Source of the DNA: Bin87 sp965217175
Lineage (GTDB): Bacteria; Chloroflexota; Dehalococcoidia; Lucifugimonadales; UBA3495
Length of the DNA stretch: 64,000 nt
Assembly (NCBI GenBank): GCA_965217175.1
Contig: OZ244251.1
Location: 3,100,001 to 3,164,000 of the forward strand
Reading direction: 5' to 3'
Shown here: in pieces, positions 17,432 to 26,522 of the stretch
How the letters are laid out: the number at the start of each line of letters is the position of its first letter
Numbering within the stretch: position 1 is the stretch's first letter
Made by a program: the position numbers and the translations under genes
Notes under the pieces: model-generated
Database searches by the model: none
What the model saw: the letters and a program-made list of their open reading frames with translations, nothing else
What the model was told of the DNA's origin: nothing

Positions 17432-19075
17432 TTACCGGTAGTACTGGGAAAACACCGGCTCTTCACGCGTGATTATCTCCAATACGCATGGTTGACCGGT
17501 AGCAGAAATGTCCTTGGCGCATTCGATAGCCGGGCCCACTTCCCCGGGGTCAGTGATTTTTTCGGCGTACGCACCCAATGACTCAGCCATCCTGGCGTAC
17601 TCGCCGGTTACGTACTTGCTACCGTACCGTTCCACTGCCACCGGAATGTTTTTCTCGTAACCGCCCATCGCACCGTTGTTCACTATGACCGTGATGATGC
17701 CCAATTTTTCCCGCGCCGCGGTCTCAAAATCGGTGCCGGCCATCCCAACCGCTACGTCACCCATCAGATTCACACAGGTTTTATCGGGAAACGCTACCTT
17801 GGCTCCCAAGGCATAACCCAGTCCTGTTCCCAGCTGCGTGGAATTTCCCCATCCAATGTAACCTCTGGGAGTGGTGGCAGCGTAGAAAGGCACAATCTGA
17901 TCCCGAGGATTACCGGAGTCATGCGTTACAATGCTGTTGGCTTTATCCAGCCTGGCATTTAGCTCATACACCACGCGATACGGGCTGATGGGCGTGTCGT
18001 TGCTGGAAAGACGGGGCATCCACTCTGCGATCCATGCCTGGCGTACTTGCCTGATTTCCGCCGCCACCGATTCGTCGCCGCGCCGACCTTCCGGCCCCAG
18101 CCTGTCTTTCACCTCTTCGATCAATTGACCCAGCACCAGCTTGGCATCGCCGACAATCATTTCTTCGAGGGCGTATTCACCATTCAGGTCTTTTTCATCA
18201 ATGGTGGACTGAATAATGGTCTTGCCCACCGGTACCGGCGCCGACGCCAACGTCCGCTGAAAGCTGGTACCGATCCCGAACACCACGTCGCTTGCGGCCA
18301 GAAAATCGCCCACCATCCTGGTGCAGGTATTGCCCCCCGTTCCCAATGCCAGGGGATGGTTTTCCGGGAATGCGCTCTTCCCCAGCGTGGTGGTCATCGT
18401 GGGCGCGCTAAGCAGTTCAGCCAACTCTACCAGCTCCGGGGTCGCCTCCGAATACAGCACTCCCTGACCCGCGTACAGCACCGGACGGCGTGCTTTCACC
18501 AGAATCTCAGCGACGCGGGAAACGTCCCGCGGATCGCCGGCCGACCTTCGCTTTTCCTGCGCTTTGTAGTGGAACTGTTCCTCGGAAATCTCGCCGCTCA
18601 GCACGTCGTTGGGCATTTCCAGCAGCACGGGATACGGACGCCCCGTTCGCAGCTGAGTGTAGGCGCGTCGCATCATCTCGGGGATGCGTTCAGTGTAATT
18701 GACGTAGTCTGCCCACTTGGTAACGCCCTGATAATTACGAGAGGAATCAAAATCGGACGACATCCCGTGGCGTTTCGTGCCGGGATGTCCGGGAATCATC
18801 AGCAAAGGAGAAGAGTCAGCGTAGGCTTGTGCCACCCCGGAGAAGGCGTTTTCGATCCCTGGTCCACCCTGAACAATGCAAACGCCGTTTTTGTTGCCGT
18901 TGTTTACCCGGCTGTATGCGTCGGCCATATTCACTGCGGTACGCTCCATCCGGGAAATGATGGGCCGGATCCCGGCGGCGGCGCAGGCATCAATCAGAAT
19001 ATTGTTGGGAAAACAGAAAACTACATCCACGCTTTCCTGTCCCAGAATATTGGCGACAGCGGCTTTCCCGTCCAT
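17432..19075 (-). CDS. Thiamine pyrophosphate-dependent enzyme, acetolactate synthase-like
   Basis: A 547-residue member of the acetolactate synthase-like superfamily, and distinct from the copy at 163-1833. The catalytic Glu is E44 in SRMERTAVNMADAYSR. The TPP motif is GDVAVGM, closed by VNNGAMGG. A central FAD/nucleotide-type domain (ARRPVLYAGQGVLYSE) is present. No ilvN-like regulatory subunit or ilvC is adjacent, so a role in 2-oxo-acid carboligation or decarboxylation outside valine synthesis is likely. The halogenase-like gene follows 54 bp downstream on the same strand, so co-expression is likely. Confidence 0.85.
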   Translation of the reverse strand: MDGKAAVANILGQESVDVVFCFPNNILIDACAAAGIRPIISRMERTAVNMADAYSRVNNGNKNGVCIVQGGPGIENAFSGVAQAYADSSPLLMIPGHPGTKRHGMSSDFDSSRNYQGVTKWADYVNYTERIPEMMRRAYTQLRTGRPYPVLLEMPNDVLSGEISEEQFHYKAQEKRRSAGDPRDVSRVAEILVKARRPVLYAGQGVLYSEATPELVELAELLSAPTMTTTLGKSAFPENHPLALGTGGNTCTRMVGDFLAASDVVFGIGTSFQRTLASAPVPVGKTIIQSTIDEKDLNGEYALEEMIVGDAKLVLGQLIEEVKDRLGPEGRRGDESVAAEIRQVRQAWIAEWMPRLSSNDTPISPYRVVYELNARLDKANSIVTHDSGNPRDQIVPFYAATTPRGYIGWGNSTQLGTGLGYALGAKVAFPDKTCVNLMGDVAVGMAGTDFETAAREKLGIITVIVNNGAMGGYEKNIPVAVERYGSKYVTGEYARMAESLGAYAEKITDPGEVGPAIECAKDISATGQPCVLEIITREEPVFSQYYR

Positions 19076-19174
19076 ATTATGCCTCCGGAACCCCCGGTAA
19101 GTTAAAAAATCATTGCCGCGGCGGGGCGAAACCGGGGCATGCGTTCGCGTCGTAATTGATGATAACCGACGGCA

Positions 19175-19200
19175 ATTAGTATGCGGCGATTAGTATATGG
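19175..19200. repeat. Direct repeat in a divergent intergenic region
   Basis: ATTAGTATGCGG (19175-19186) and ATTAGTATATGG (19189-19200) differ at two bases and start 14 bp apart. They lie about 100 bp upstream of the TPP gene on its strand. They could bind a regulator; nothing else supports it. Confidence 0.3.
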
Positions 19201-19312
19201 TAATCGGTATCCTTCGGCAAACTGGCGATTCTAAATACCGCCGAGAGCGTTTTTACAACGTCGCATATTTCTCCTTCGGGGCTGATTTTCCGATAAACAG
19301 TGGCATTCGCGG

Positions 19313-19341
19313 TTGCATTGCCTCTGTTATCAGGGTATTGT
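19313..19341 (+). promoter_or_regulatory. Possible promoter of the zinc-ribbon gene
   Basis: TTGCAT at 19313-19318, 17-bp spacer, TATTGT at 19336-19341, about 118 bp before GTG 19459. The 19076-19458 gap holds no gene that I recognise; it has this candidate and the direct repeat at 19175-19200. Confidence 0.3.
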
Positions 19342-19458
19342 AGTGTCGGTACTAGGTTGCGCCGGCCCGCTCTCCTTGGGGTTCTTGTGGATTGCTGAGC
19401 TCGACGAATCGGACCAATCTCGCTCAGCGACATAGCCCGACCCACAGGAGGATCTAAC

Positions 19459-19755
19459 GTGGCACTGTCAGACATTACCTTGGTGTGCAGCGATTGCGGC
19501 GCCGAGTTTCCTTTCACCGTGGGAGAACAGCAATTCTATGCTTCCCGCGGTTTTACCAACCAGCCCAAACGCTGCGTCTCATGTCGTAATTCCCGACGCG
19601 GGCAACCAAGGGATGGTGGTGGTTACGGTTCTCCCAGAGAGACTTTCTCTATTGTTTGCAGCAATTGCGGGGCAGACGCCACCGTGCCGTTCCGGCCGCG
19701 GGGTGACCGCCCGGTATACTGCAGCGACTGCTTCTCGCAGATGCGCAACTCCTAA
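19459..19755 (+). CDS. Tandem zinc-ribbon protein
   Basis: A 98-residue protein starting at GTG 19459, with AGGAGG 7 bp upstream. It has four CxxC pairs: C10-C13, C39-C42, C67-C70 and C88-C91, making two zinc ribbons. The first spans VCSDCGAEFPF to CVSCRN, as in the short 'trcl-type' zinc-ribbon proteins of Chloroflexi, and the second is IVCSNCGADATVPF to YCSDCF. A Gly/Arg-rich linker (RRGQPRDGGGYG) joins them, suggesting nucleic-acid or ribosome contact. Role unknown; proteins of this type are commonly small cold-shock-like or RNA-associated factors, which is inference only. Confidence 0.75.
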   Translation: MALSDITLVCSDCGAEFPFTVGEQQFYASRGFTNQPKRCVSCRNSRRGQPRDGGGYGSPRETFSIVCSNCGADATVPFRPRGDRPVYCSDCFSQMRNS

Positions 19756-20014
19756 TTTTTCGCCCCCTGTGCCTCTCTACGGAGTCGCTTGGGCCATAGC
19801 TCTCTACTGACATCGCGATCGGGGTCCCTCCGGACGGCTAACAGCGCTGGCGGGGATCCCGATCGTCATTCATATCTGCCAGTCGACCGACTGTTCCCAC
19901 CGCCCCATCGGGGCCATTGACAGCATCTACACGGCCGGGCCACTGCTACAATAGCGTAATCCGATCGCCAGGATCGATCCTGGAATGTGGAAATCCTGGG
20001 CCAAAGCATCCACG

Positions 20015-21499
20015 ATGCCATTCAAAGACCTGCGCGAATACATCGCTTTTCTCGAACATCATGGAGATCTACGCCGCATCACCGCGCCGGTGGATCCTGA
20101 GTTGGAGATTACCGAAATTGCCCACCGGCTTCTGCGCGCCGATGGTCCGGCACTGTTATTCGAGAATGTCATCGGTTTTGACATGCCGGTCGCAGTTAAC
20201 CTGTTTTGCTCCCACCGGCGAATGAATTGGGCCCTCGACATGGACAACGCCGACGCGCTGGCCAGTCGTCTGGAATCAATGATCGAAATGGTGCAGGGCG
20301 GCCCGCCATCCGGGATCGTGAACAAACTGCGTACCCTGGGAAGATTGATCCACGTCGGCAGCTTTCAGCCAAAAACCGTGAGACAAGCGCCCTGCCAGGA
20401 AGTGGTCCTCACCGGCGAGGACGTAAATCTCTATCAATTTCCTATCATCAAGTGCTGGCCCATGGACGCGGGGCCATACATAACCCTGCCGTTGGTGATC
20501 ACCAAAGACCCAAATACAGGCGTTCAGAATTACGGTATCTACCGGATGCAGGTTTTTGACCAAAGCACAACCGGTATGCACTGGCAAACCCACAAGGTCG
20601 GCGCCAGGCACTACCGAGCCAGCGGGGATCGCGAAGACGACCGGTTGGAAGTGGCGGTAGCTCTGGGGGGAGACCCGGTTGCTATCTGGAGCGGATCCGC
20701 TCCTCTGCCACCAGACATCGACGAGATGTTGCTCGCCGGTTTCATACGGGATGAAGGCGTGGAGCTCGTTCCTGCCAAAACCGTGGATCTCATGGTACCG
20801 GCCCACGCCGAAATCATCCTGGAAGGCTACGTGATTCCGGGCGAAGAACGGCTGGAAGGACCCTTCGGCGACCATACCGGTTATTACTCACTGGCCGAAC
20901 CTTACCCGGTATTCCACGTTACCACTATCACCAGACGCCACAGCCCAATCTACCCCACTACCTTCGTTGGCCGTCCACCCACTGAGGATTACTGGATGGG
21001 CAAGGTTACCGAGCGCGTGTTCCTGCCGCTGATCCGGCTAATCCTGCCCGAAGTCGTTGACATCAACATGCCGGCAGAGGGGATATTTCACAACCTCGTC
21101 CTGGTTTCGGTGAAGAAGGAATACCCCGGGCAGGCCAGAAAGGTGATTTACGGCCTGTGGGGGCTGGGGCTATTGAGTCTCGCCAAAGTCATCGTGGTAG
21201 TCGACCATTTTGTGGACGTACAGAATCCGTCTGAGGTGGCCTGGCGCGTCGCCAACAACCTGAATCCGGGAACCGACCTGATCATCGCCGACGGGCCTAT
21301 TGACGACCTGGACGTTGCATCTCCGACCCCTCGGTTCGGCAGCAAGATGGGCATCGACGCCACCCGCAAAGGACCTGATGAAGGGTACCACCGGGAATGG
21401 CCTCCTGACATCGAGATGAGCGAGGAGATTCAGCAGCGCGTGTCCCGGCGTTGGTCCGAGTTGGGCCTGGACGATCTCATCCCGTCTCACGGCATTTAG
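20015..21499 (+). CDS. ubiD: UbiD-family decarboxylase, probably menaquinone (futalosine) pathway
   Basis: A 494-residue UbiD-type enzyme from ATG 20015 (MPFKDLREYIAFLE, the usual family N-terminus). Visible motifs are LEGPFGDHTGYYSL, the Glu-containing active-site loop near prFMN, and GRPPTEDYWMGKVTERVFLP. It uses the prenylated flavin made by UbiX to decarboxylate aromatic acids. The prenyltransferase and ubiX follow directly, so the product is probably the decarboxylation step of 1,4-dihydroxy-6-naphthoate prenylation in the futalosine route, paired with mqnA at 2.7 kb. An in-frame ATG at 19985 would add 10 residues and has no better signal. Confidence 0.85.
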   Translation: MPFKDLREYIAFLEHHGDLRRITAPVDPELEITEIAHRLLRADGPALLFENVIGFDMPVAVNLFCSHRRMNWALDMDNADALASRLESMIEMVQGGPPSGIVNKLRTLGRLIHVGSFQPKTVRQAPCQEVVLTGEDVNLYQFPIIKCWPMDAGPYITLPLVITKDPNTGVQNYGIYRMQVFDQSTTGMHWQTHKVGARHYRASGDREDDRLEVAVALGGDPVAIWSGSAPLPPDIDEMLLAGFIRDEGVELVPAKTVDLMVPAHAEIILEGYVIPGEERLEGPFGDHTGYYSLAEPYPVFHVTTITRRHSPIYPTTFVGRPPTEDYWMGKVTERVFLPLIRLILPEVVDINMPAEGIFHNLVLVSVKKEYPGQARKVIYGLWGLGLLSLAKVIVVVDHFVDVQNPSEVAWRVANNLNPGTDLIIADGPIDDLDVASPTPRFGSKMGIDATRKGPDEGYHREWPPDIEMSEEIQQRVSRRWSELGLDDLIPSHGI

Positions 21500-21539
21500 A
21501 GATCTCGGGCTTGCTCCGAGTAAACGGTGCGAATGACCA

Positions 21540-22466
21540 ATGCGTGAGTCGACGACCCATCCGGTAACGGGCCGCGGGATAGCGGGCAAAATCCCCCACT
21601 ATCTGAACGCGATTAACGTTTCCGAATCCCTGTTCGCCATGCCTTTTGGGTACATCGGCATGGTGTTGGCTTCCCATTATTCGGGCGGTTCCGGGTGGCC
21701 GGGCTGGCATTCCTTCATTTGGATTACGCTGGCTTTCCTGGGTGTGCGCACACTCGGAATGTCTGCAAACCGCATCATCAACGCCCGTGAAGACGCGAAA
21801 AATCCGCGTACGTCTTCCAGACACATTCCCACCGGATTGCTCAAACCCATAGAAGTAGGCGCCATGGCTACTGTGGGCGCCGTTATCTTCTTTGCCGCCG
21901 CGTGGCAGTTGAATACGCTCGCATTGATCCTCTCGCCGGTGGCGGCAGTGTACGTCGTGATTTACTCCTTTGCCAAATACTACACATGGCTCTGCAGTCT
22001 TATGTTGGGGTTCGCCCTCGCCATTGCGCCATCGGGGGCATGGATAGGTGTAACCGGGAGTTTGATTTGGGCGCCGGCCCTGCTCACCTTCGCGGTTGCC
22101 ATGTGGGCCGGTGGATTCGAAACCATCTACGGAACCATGGATATCGAATTTGACCGGGCTAACCGCATACATTCGGTCTCTGCCCGTTTCGGGGTCCGGA
22201 ACGCCATCCGCACCACCAGAGCCCTGCACACCGTGGCCGCGGCCGCCCTGCTGGCTCTGGGCATTTTGATGAATCTTAACGTGTTTTATTTCATCGGCTG
22301 GGCCGTGGCGGTGGTCCTGTTGGTGTACGAAAATAACCTGGTAAAGTCTGGCGAACCAGCCAACGTTGGCGCCGCGTTTGCGTTCAACAAATATATTTCT
22401 TCCCAATTGCTGCTCTTTACGATTCTCGCGGTCGTCGTTCCCATCCAGGGGTTCTTCCCATGGTGA
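21540..22466 (+). CDS. mqnP: UbiA-family prenyltransferase (MqnP-like)
   Basis: A 308-residue integral membrane prenyltransferase with about eight hydrophobic segments. The first Asp-rich region is NRIINAREDAKNPRT (variant of NDxxDxxxD); the second is YGTMDIEFDRANRIHSV (DxxxD with flanking residues). It attaches a polyprenyl chain to an aromatic acid. The neighbouring ubiD, ubiX and ubiE, together with mqnA elsewhere in the window, fit the futalosine-pathway enzyme MqnP, but a 4-hydroxybenzoate substrate cannot be ruled out by eye. It overlaps ubiX by 7 bp, so translation is likely coupled. Confidence 0.85.
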   Translation: MRESTTHPVTGRGIAGKIPHYLNAINVSESLFAMPFGYIGMVLASHYSGGSGWPGWHSFIWITLAFLGVRTLGMSANRIINAREDAKNPRTSSRHIPTGLLKPIEVGAMATVGAVIFFAAAWQLNTLALILSPVAAVYVVIYSFAKYYTWLCSLMLGFALAIAPSGAWIGVTGSLIWAPALLTFAVAMWAGGFETIYGTMDIEFDRANRIHSVSARFGVRNAIRTTRALHTVAAAALLALGILMNLNVFYFIGWAVAVVLLVYENNLVKSGEPANVGAAFAFNKYISSQLLLFTILAVVVPIQGFFPW

Positions 22467-23080
22467 ATTCTAAATCCACGTTTGCCGGGCCAATCCCTCC
22501 GGTGGTGATCGGCCTGACCGGAGCCAGCGGAGCAATCATCGGCCGGGAAATGGTAGACACCCTCCTGAACATGGAAATCCCGGTCGTAGCGGTAGCGTCC
22601 AACGGCGCGCGCATGGTATGGCAGGAAGAATTGGATGAGCCGTTTAATCAGACAGTGGCCCGGTGGATCGAGAATTCTTACTTCAGACACTTCGCCATTG
22701 GTGATCTGTTTGCCCCAATCGCCAGCGGCACCATGCCCACGGCTGGTATGATCGTGGCGCCCGCCAGCATGAACTCGGTGGCATCCATCGCCCACGGCTT
22801 AACCCCCAACCTCCTGCTGCGCGCCGCTGATGTCACGCTCAAGGAAAACCGCCGTTTGGTGCTGATCCCGAGGGAAACACCCCTCCATGCCATCCATCTC
22901 GAAAACATGCTGAAACTAAGCCGTATGGGGGTTACGATCTTGCCTCCCGACCCACCGTTTTATCTAAAACCCCTGGACATTGCCGGTGTCGTCCGGTTCG
23001 TGGTTCAACGAGCGCTGGTCGCCTTGGGCATCAATCAGAGCCTTCCCGACGAATTGCAATATCACGACCGCGAACGGTAG
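22460..23080 (+). CDS. ubiX: UbiX-family flavin prenyltransferase
   Basis: A 206-residue flavoprotein. GLTGASGAIIGREMVDTL is the family N-terminal motif; IVAPASMNSVASIAHGL and VLIPRETPLHAIHLENM are the other two conserved blocks. UbiX makes prenylated FMN (prFMN), the cofactor required by the UbiD enzyme two genes upstream. The gene overlaps the prenyltransferase by 7 bp. Length is normal. An N-terminal extension of about 15 residues precedes the first strand. Confidence 0.9.
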   Translation: MVNSKSTFAGPIPPVVIGLTGASGAIIGREMVDTLLNMEIPVVAVASNGARMVWQEELDEPFNQTVARWIENSYFRHFAIGDLFAPIASGTMPTAGMIVAPASMNSVASIAHGLTPNLLLRAADVTLKENRRLVLIPRETPLHAIHLENMLKLSRMGVTILPPDPPFYLKPLDIAGVVRFVVQRALVALGINQSLPDELQYHDRER

Positions 23081-23099
23081 GCCCTGCACTCGATCCGCT

Positions 23100-23639
23100 A
23101 TGGGAATCATAAGTCTGTATATCGCCACCAGCCTTGACGGATACATCGCCGACTCAAACGGCGATGTCGATTGGTTGTTCCACGATGCTGACTATGGGTA
23201 TACAGATTTTTATGACGGCGTAAATGCGTTGGTAATGGGAAGGCGCACCTACGATCAGGTACTGGGCTTCGGTGAGTGGCCGTGGGCCGGCAAGCGATCC
23301 TATGTTTTCTCCAACTCTCCCTTGCACGACGCCCCTCCGGATGCGGAAGCCGTGCGAACCGATGTCTCCAGTTTCGTGCGGGACTACGCCGGCACCCACG
23401 CCGGGACGGTCTGGTTGGTCGGCGGAGCGAATCTGGCGCAGCAATTTCAGGCCCTCGGCGCAATCGACGAATACGTACTCTCCGTCCATCCGATATTGCT
23501 GGGAAGCGGGATTCCCCTGTTCGGCCCGCTGGCGAACCCGTGTGAGTTGACCTCGACCCGTGTGATTCAATTCGACAGCGGGTTGGTCCAATTGCACTAC
23601 CGACCCCGACAGGCCACGCCCATTACCGATCCCGAGTAA
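23100..23639 (+). CDS. Dihydrofolate reductase/RibD C-terminal-family protein
   Basis: A 179-residue DHFR-like fold: ISLYIATSLDGYIADSNG at the start (family strand 1 and loop), LVMGRRTYDQVLGFGEWPW in the middle (GRxTY NADPH site), and VWLVGGANLAQQF (GG cofactor motif), then HPILLGSGIPLF. The YwjB/RibD C-terminal group is known for NADPH-dependent reduction of pteridine-like substrates; the true substrate is unknown. It sits between ubiX and ubiE, 19 bp after ubiX and 4 bp before ubiE, so it is transcribed within the quinone cluster. It could be unrelated to the quinone steps. Confidence 0.8.
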   Translation: MGIISLYIATSLDGYIADSNGDVDWLFHDADYGYTDFYDGVNALVMGRRTYDQVLGFGEWPWAGKRSYVFSNSPLHDAPPDAEAVRTDVSSFVRDYAGTHAGTVWLVGGANLAQQFQALGAIDEYVLSVHPILLGSGIPLFGPLANPCELTSTRVIQFDSGLVQLHYRPRQATPITDPE

Positions 23640-23643
23640 CCCG

Positions 23644-24405
23644 TTGGCGCATCTTCACGGAGACGATAAACAGCGCTACGTAGCAGAGATGTTCGCCCGC
23701 ATCTCGCCGCGCTACGACCTTATGAACTCCCTTATGACCGGAGGGTTGCACCACCGCTGGAAGCGGGCCACCGCACAATTGACTACTGCGAATCTGTCGG
23801 GTAACTCCCTGGACGTGGCAACCGGTACCGGCGACCTGGCGTTCGCATTGGCACGGTGCCCTGCCATCACATCAGTAGTGGGTGTAGACCTGTTGCCCGA
23901 GATGCTGCGAATCGCCAGCAGCAAGGCTTTCGGCATGGTTGCGAGCACGACCGAAATCAACTTCGTCATTGGCGACGCATTACGCCTGCCCTTCCCTGAT
24001 GACACATTCGCTTGCGCCACCGCCGGGTTCAGCATGCGCAACATGGCCGACGTCCCCGCTGCGGTACAAGAAATGGCTCGAGTGGTGAAACCAGGTGGAA
24101 GGGTTACCACCCTGGAGCTAACGCCCATGCCGAAAGGAGTGCTTTCATCGATCGGGCGCCTATATTTCCATTATCTGGTGCCTTTTTTGGGACAGCTTAT
24201 TTCCGGTGATCGCGCGGCATATACCTACCTTCCCAACAGCGTAGATTATTTCCTCACCGCCGACGGTCTGGCACAGGTTTTCAGTCAGTCGGGCCTCATC
24301 AACGTCGGCTATGTCCGGTTGGGATTTGGCGGTGTGGCATTGCACTACGGAGACAAACCGGTAGGTCATTCTCGTTCCGCCCATCACCATCCGGCCGGTT
24401 GCTGA
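23644..24405 (+). CDS. ubiE: UbiE/MenG C-methyltransferase (demethylmenaquinone)
   Basis: A 253-residue class I SAM methyltransferase. Family N-terminus: VAEMFARISPRYDLMNSLMTGGLHHRWK. The SAM motif I is DVATGTGDLAFALA, and FSMRNMADVPAA plus KPGGRVTTLELT follow as UbiE signature blocks. The start is TTG 23644, 4 bp after the preceding gene; an ATG start with intact N-terminus is not available. It methylates demethylmenaquinone to menaquinone at the end of the pathway. The C-terminal 15 residues (HSRSAHHHPAGC) are unusually His-rich. Confidence 0.9.
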   Translation: MAHLHGDDKQRYVAEMFARISPRYDLMNSLMTGGLHHRWKRATAQLTTANLSGNSLDVATGTGDLAFALARCPAITSVVGVDLLPEMLRIASSKAFGMVASTTEINFVIGDALRLPFPDDTFACATAGFSMRNMADVPAAVQEMARVVKPGGRVTTLELTPMPKGVLSSIGRLYFHYLVPFLGQLISGDRAAYTYLPNSVDYFLTADGLAQVFSQSGLINVGYVRLGFGGVALHYGDKPVGHSRSAHHHPAGC

Positions 24406-24428
24406 TGGTTGGCAGCCTAAGTTATACT
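24399..24428 (+). promoter_or_regulatory. Possible promoter of prfA
   Basis: TTGCTG at 24399-24404, 18-bp spacer, TATACT at 24423-24428, about 45 bp before ATG 24475, overlapping the end of ubiE. Confidence 0.4.
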
Positions 24429-24474
24429 TTAGAGCGTTTCCGGAGTGTTTCCCGCCGTTGCCGATGAGTTTGTA

Positions 24475-25554
24475 ATGCCCGATATTTTCCTCAAATTGCA
24501 GCCCGTAGTCCGGCGCCATCAGGACATCGAGTCGGAGATGGCCCTTCCCGATGTAGCCACGGACTACGAACGACTGAAAGAATTGAACCAGGAACGTTCC
24601 GCAATGGAACAACTGGTTAATATCTATGGCCGTTACACCAAACTCAGCGAAGAGTCCGCCGATCTGCGGGCGCTTATCAGTGAAGGTGGCGACCACGAGC
24701 TGGTGGAGATGGCCCAACACGAACTCGCCGAGGTGGATGGTCGGCTTTCTGCATTGACCGAGGAGCTGAAATTCGCTCTTTTGCCGAAGGACTCCAACGA
24801 CGAACGCAACGTTATTGTGGAGGTCCACGCCGCCGCGGGAGGGCAGGAAGCCTCACTTTTCGCTGGTGACCTTTACCGTATGTACCAACGCTACGCCAGC
24901 GAGCAGGGTTGGACCGTCGAGATCATGGACTCTAACCCATCAGACCTGGGCGGATTCAATCGCATCGCGTTCTCCGTGGATGGCAAAGATGCCTACAGTC
25001 ACCTGAAATTCGAAGCCGGCGTTCACCGCGTCCAGCGGGTTCCTGAAACCGAAACGCAGGGACGACTTCACACTTCTACGGTCACGGTTGCAGTGTTGCC
25101 TCAGGCCGACGAAGTGGAACTCAACATCAAAGATGATGATCTGCGCATCGACATATTCCACGCCGGCGGCCACGGAGGCCAGAACGTCAACAAGGTGGCA
25201 ACCGCCGTGCGCATCGTCCACGAACCATCCGGGCTGGTTGTCGTTTGCCAGGATGAACGCTCCCAATTCAAGAACAAGTCAAAAGCCATGACTATCTTGC
25301 GCAGCCGGATCTTCGCCGCCGAACAGGAGCGGCAACAGGCCGCTATCTTCACCAACAGGAAATCCCAGGTGGGAACGGGTGACCGCAGCGAGCGCATCCG
25401 AACGTACAACTTCCCTCAGGACCGCATCACCGACCACCGGCTTGGAACGTCCGTCCACGGTATGCAACGCATCATGGATGGTGGATTGCACGAAATGATC
25501 GATCAGCTAATTGCTCACGACCAGGCCCGTCGCCTGGAAGAAGCTAGCGCCTAA
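24475..25554 (+). CDS. prfA: Peptide chain release factor 1
   Basis: A 359-residue RF1 starting at ATG 24475. GGQ (peptidyl-transferase motif) is at residues 234-236, in GGHGGQNVNK. The codon-reading PxT position is P190-E191-T192, as in RF1 (UAA/UAG), not the SPF of RF2. This distinguishes it although the GGQ flank is non-standard (GHGGQ rather than the commoner GAGGQ). The GGQ Gln is the expected substrate of PrmC, encoded 43 bp downstream. RF1 does not read UGA, which is relevant to the UGA-containing gene at 27161-28666. Confidence 0.93.
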   Translation: MPDIFLKLQPVVRRHQDIESEMALPDVATDYERLKELNQERSAMEQLVNIYGRYTKLSEESADLRALISEGGDHELVEMAQHELAEVDGRLSALTEELKFALLPKDSNDERNVIVEVHAAAGGQEASLFAGDLYRMYQRYASEQGWTVEIMDSNPSDLGGFNRIAFSVDGKDAYSHLKFEAGVHRVQRVPETETQGRLHTSTVTVAVLPQADEVELNIKDDDLRIDIFHAGGHGGQNVNKVATAVRIVHEPSGLVVVCQDERSQFKNKSKAMTILRSRIFAAEQERQQAAIFTNRKSQVGTGDRSERIRTYNFPQDRITDHRLGTSVHGMQRIMDGGLHEMIDQLIAHDQARRLEEASA

Positions 25555-25597
25555 TTCACGCACCGTTGTTCCAAGTCATCCCTACCGGGTAGCATCC

Positions 25598-26476
25598 ATG
25601 CCTAACCTGCGGAGCATAATTCAGGACACTCATCGCGCACTGGAAGTTGTTGGCATCCCGGACGCCCGGCTCGAATCCGAAGTGATGGTCATGGACGTGA
25701 TGCGTATGCCGCGCCAGTCCATCTTCGCCGAACAGGAAACCGAGGTTTCCGCACAGCAACAGGAGCAACTGGCGACCATTATCCAACGCCGCCTGACTCG
25801 GGAACCCCTGGCCTACATCCTGAATCACAGGGAGTTCTACGGCGTAAACCTGCTCGTAAACTCGGATGTGCTTATCCCCCGTCCGGAAACCGAAACGATG
25901 GTAGAACATGCACTGTTCATGGCGCTCATGGGTATGGAAAGTCGGGAACTGATCATCGCCGACGTAGGTACCGGTTCAGGAGCGATCGCTATCAATCTGG
26001 CCATACACCTGCCGGCCGCTCACATTTACGCCATCGATGCCTTCGACCCAACGCTGGACGTCGCCGCATACAACATTCGAATGCACAACGTCACTGACCG
26101 CGTAACGTTACTGAAAGGTGACCTGCTCGAACCCCTGCCCCAACCCGTAGATGTGGTGGTAGCGAATTTGCCCTACCTCCCCACGGCACGGATTCCAACG
26201 CTGCAACCCGAAGTCCAATGGGAACCCGTGGCAGCGCTGGACGGCGGCCCCGACGGTTTGGAACACATCCGCCGCCTGCTACAACAAGCCTCTGATAGCG
26301 AGCGATTGAAACCTCACGGCGTGATTCTTCTCGAGATGGACCCTGAACAGATGTCTGACGCGCAGACAGCAGCCAACCAGGCGTTTCCAGACGCAGAGGT
26401 TTCAATGGAGCCAGATTTATCCGGGCGGGACCGGGTACTGGTCGTCAATCTGGGCGGTACATCACCGGATTACTGA
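25598..26476 (+). CDS. prmC: Release factor glutamine methyltransferase
   Basis: A 292-residue SAM-dependent N5-glutamine methyltransferase. Domains: an N-terminal helical domain (residues 1-80, LRSIIQDTHRALEVVGI), then a Rossmann domain with ADVGTGSGAIAINLA (motif I) and VVANLPYLPTAR (variant of the NPPY substrate loop, with NLPY). PIPRPETETMVEHA corresponds to the conserved PRPETE segment. It methylates the GGQ Gln of release factors. Its place directly after prfA is the usual arrangement. The gene starts at ATG 25598; the frame is open upstream. Confidence 0.9.
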   Translation: MPNLRSIIQDTHRALEVVGIPDARLESEVMVMDVMRMPRQSIFAEQETEVSAQQQEQLATIIQRRLTREPLAYILNHREFYGVNLLVNSDVLIPRPETETMVEHALFMALMGMESRELIIADVGTGSGAIAINLAIHLPAAHIYAIDAFDPTLDVAAYNIRMHNVTDRVTLLKGDLLEPLPQPVDVVVANLPYLPTARIPTLQPEVQWEPVAALDGGPDGLEHIRRLLQQASDSERLKPHGVILLEMDPEQMSDAQTAANQAFPDAEVSMEPDLSGRDRVLVVNLGGTSPDY

Positions 26477-26522
26477 CCCTGTCCCCGGCTCGTACGCCCC
26501 TGGTGGGTTGAAACCCCAAGGC

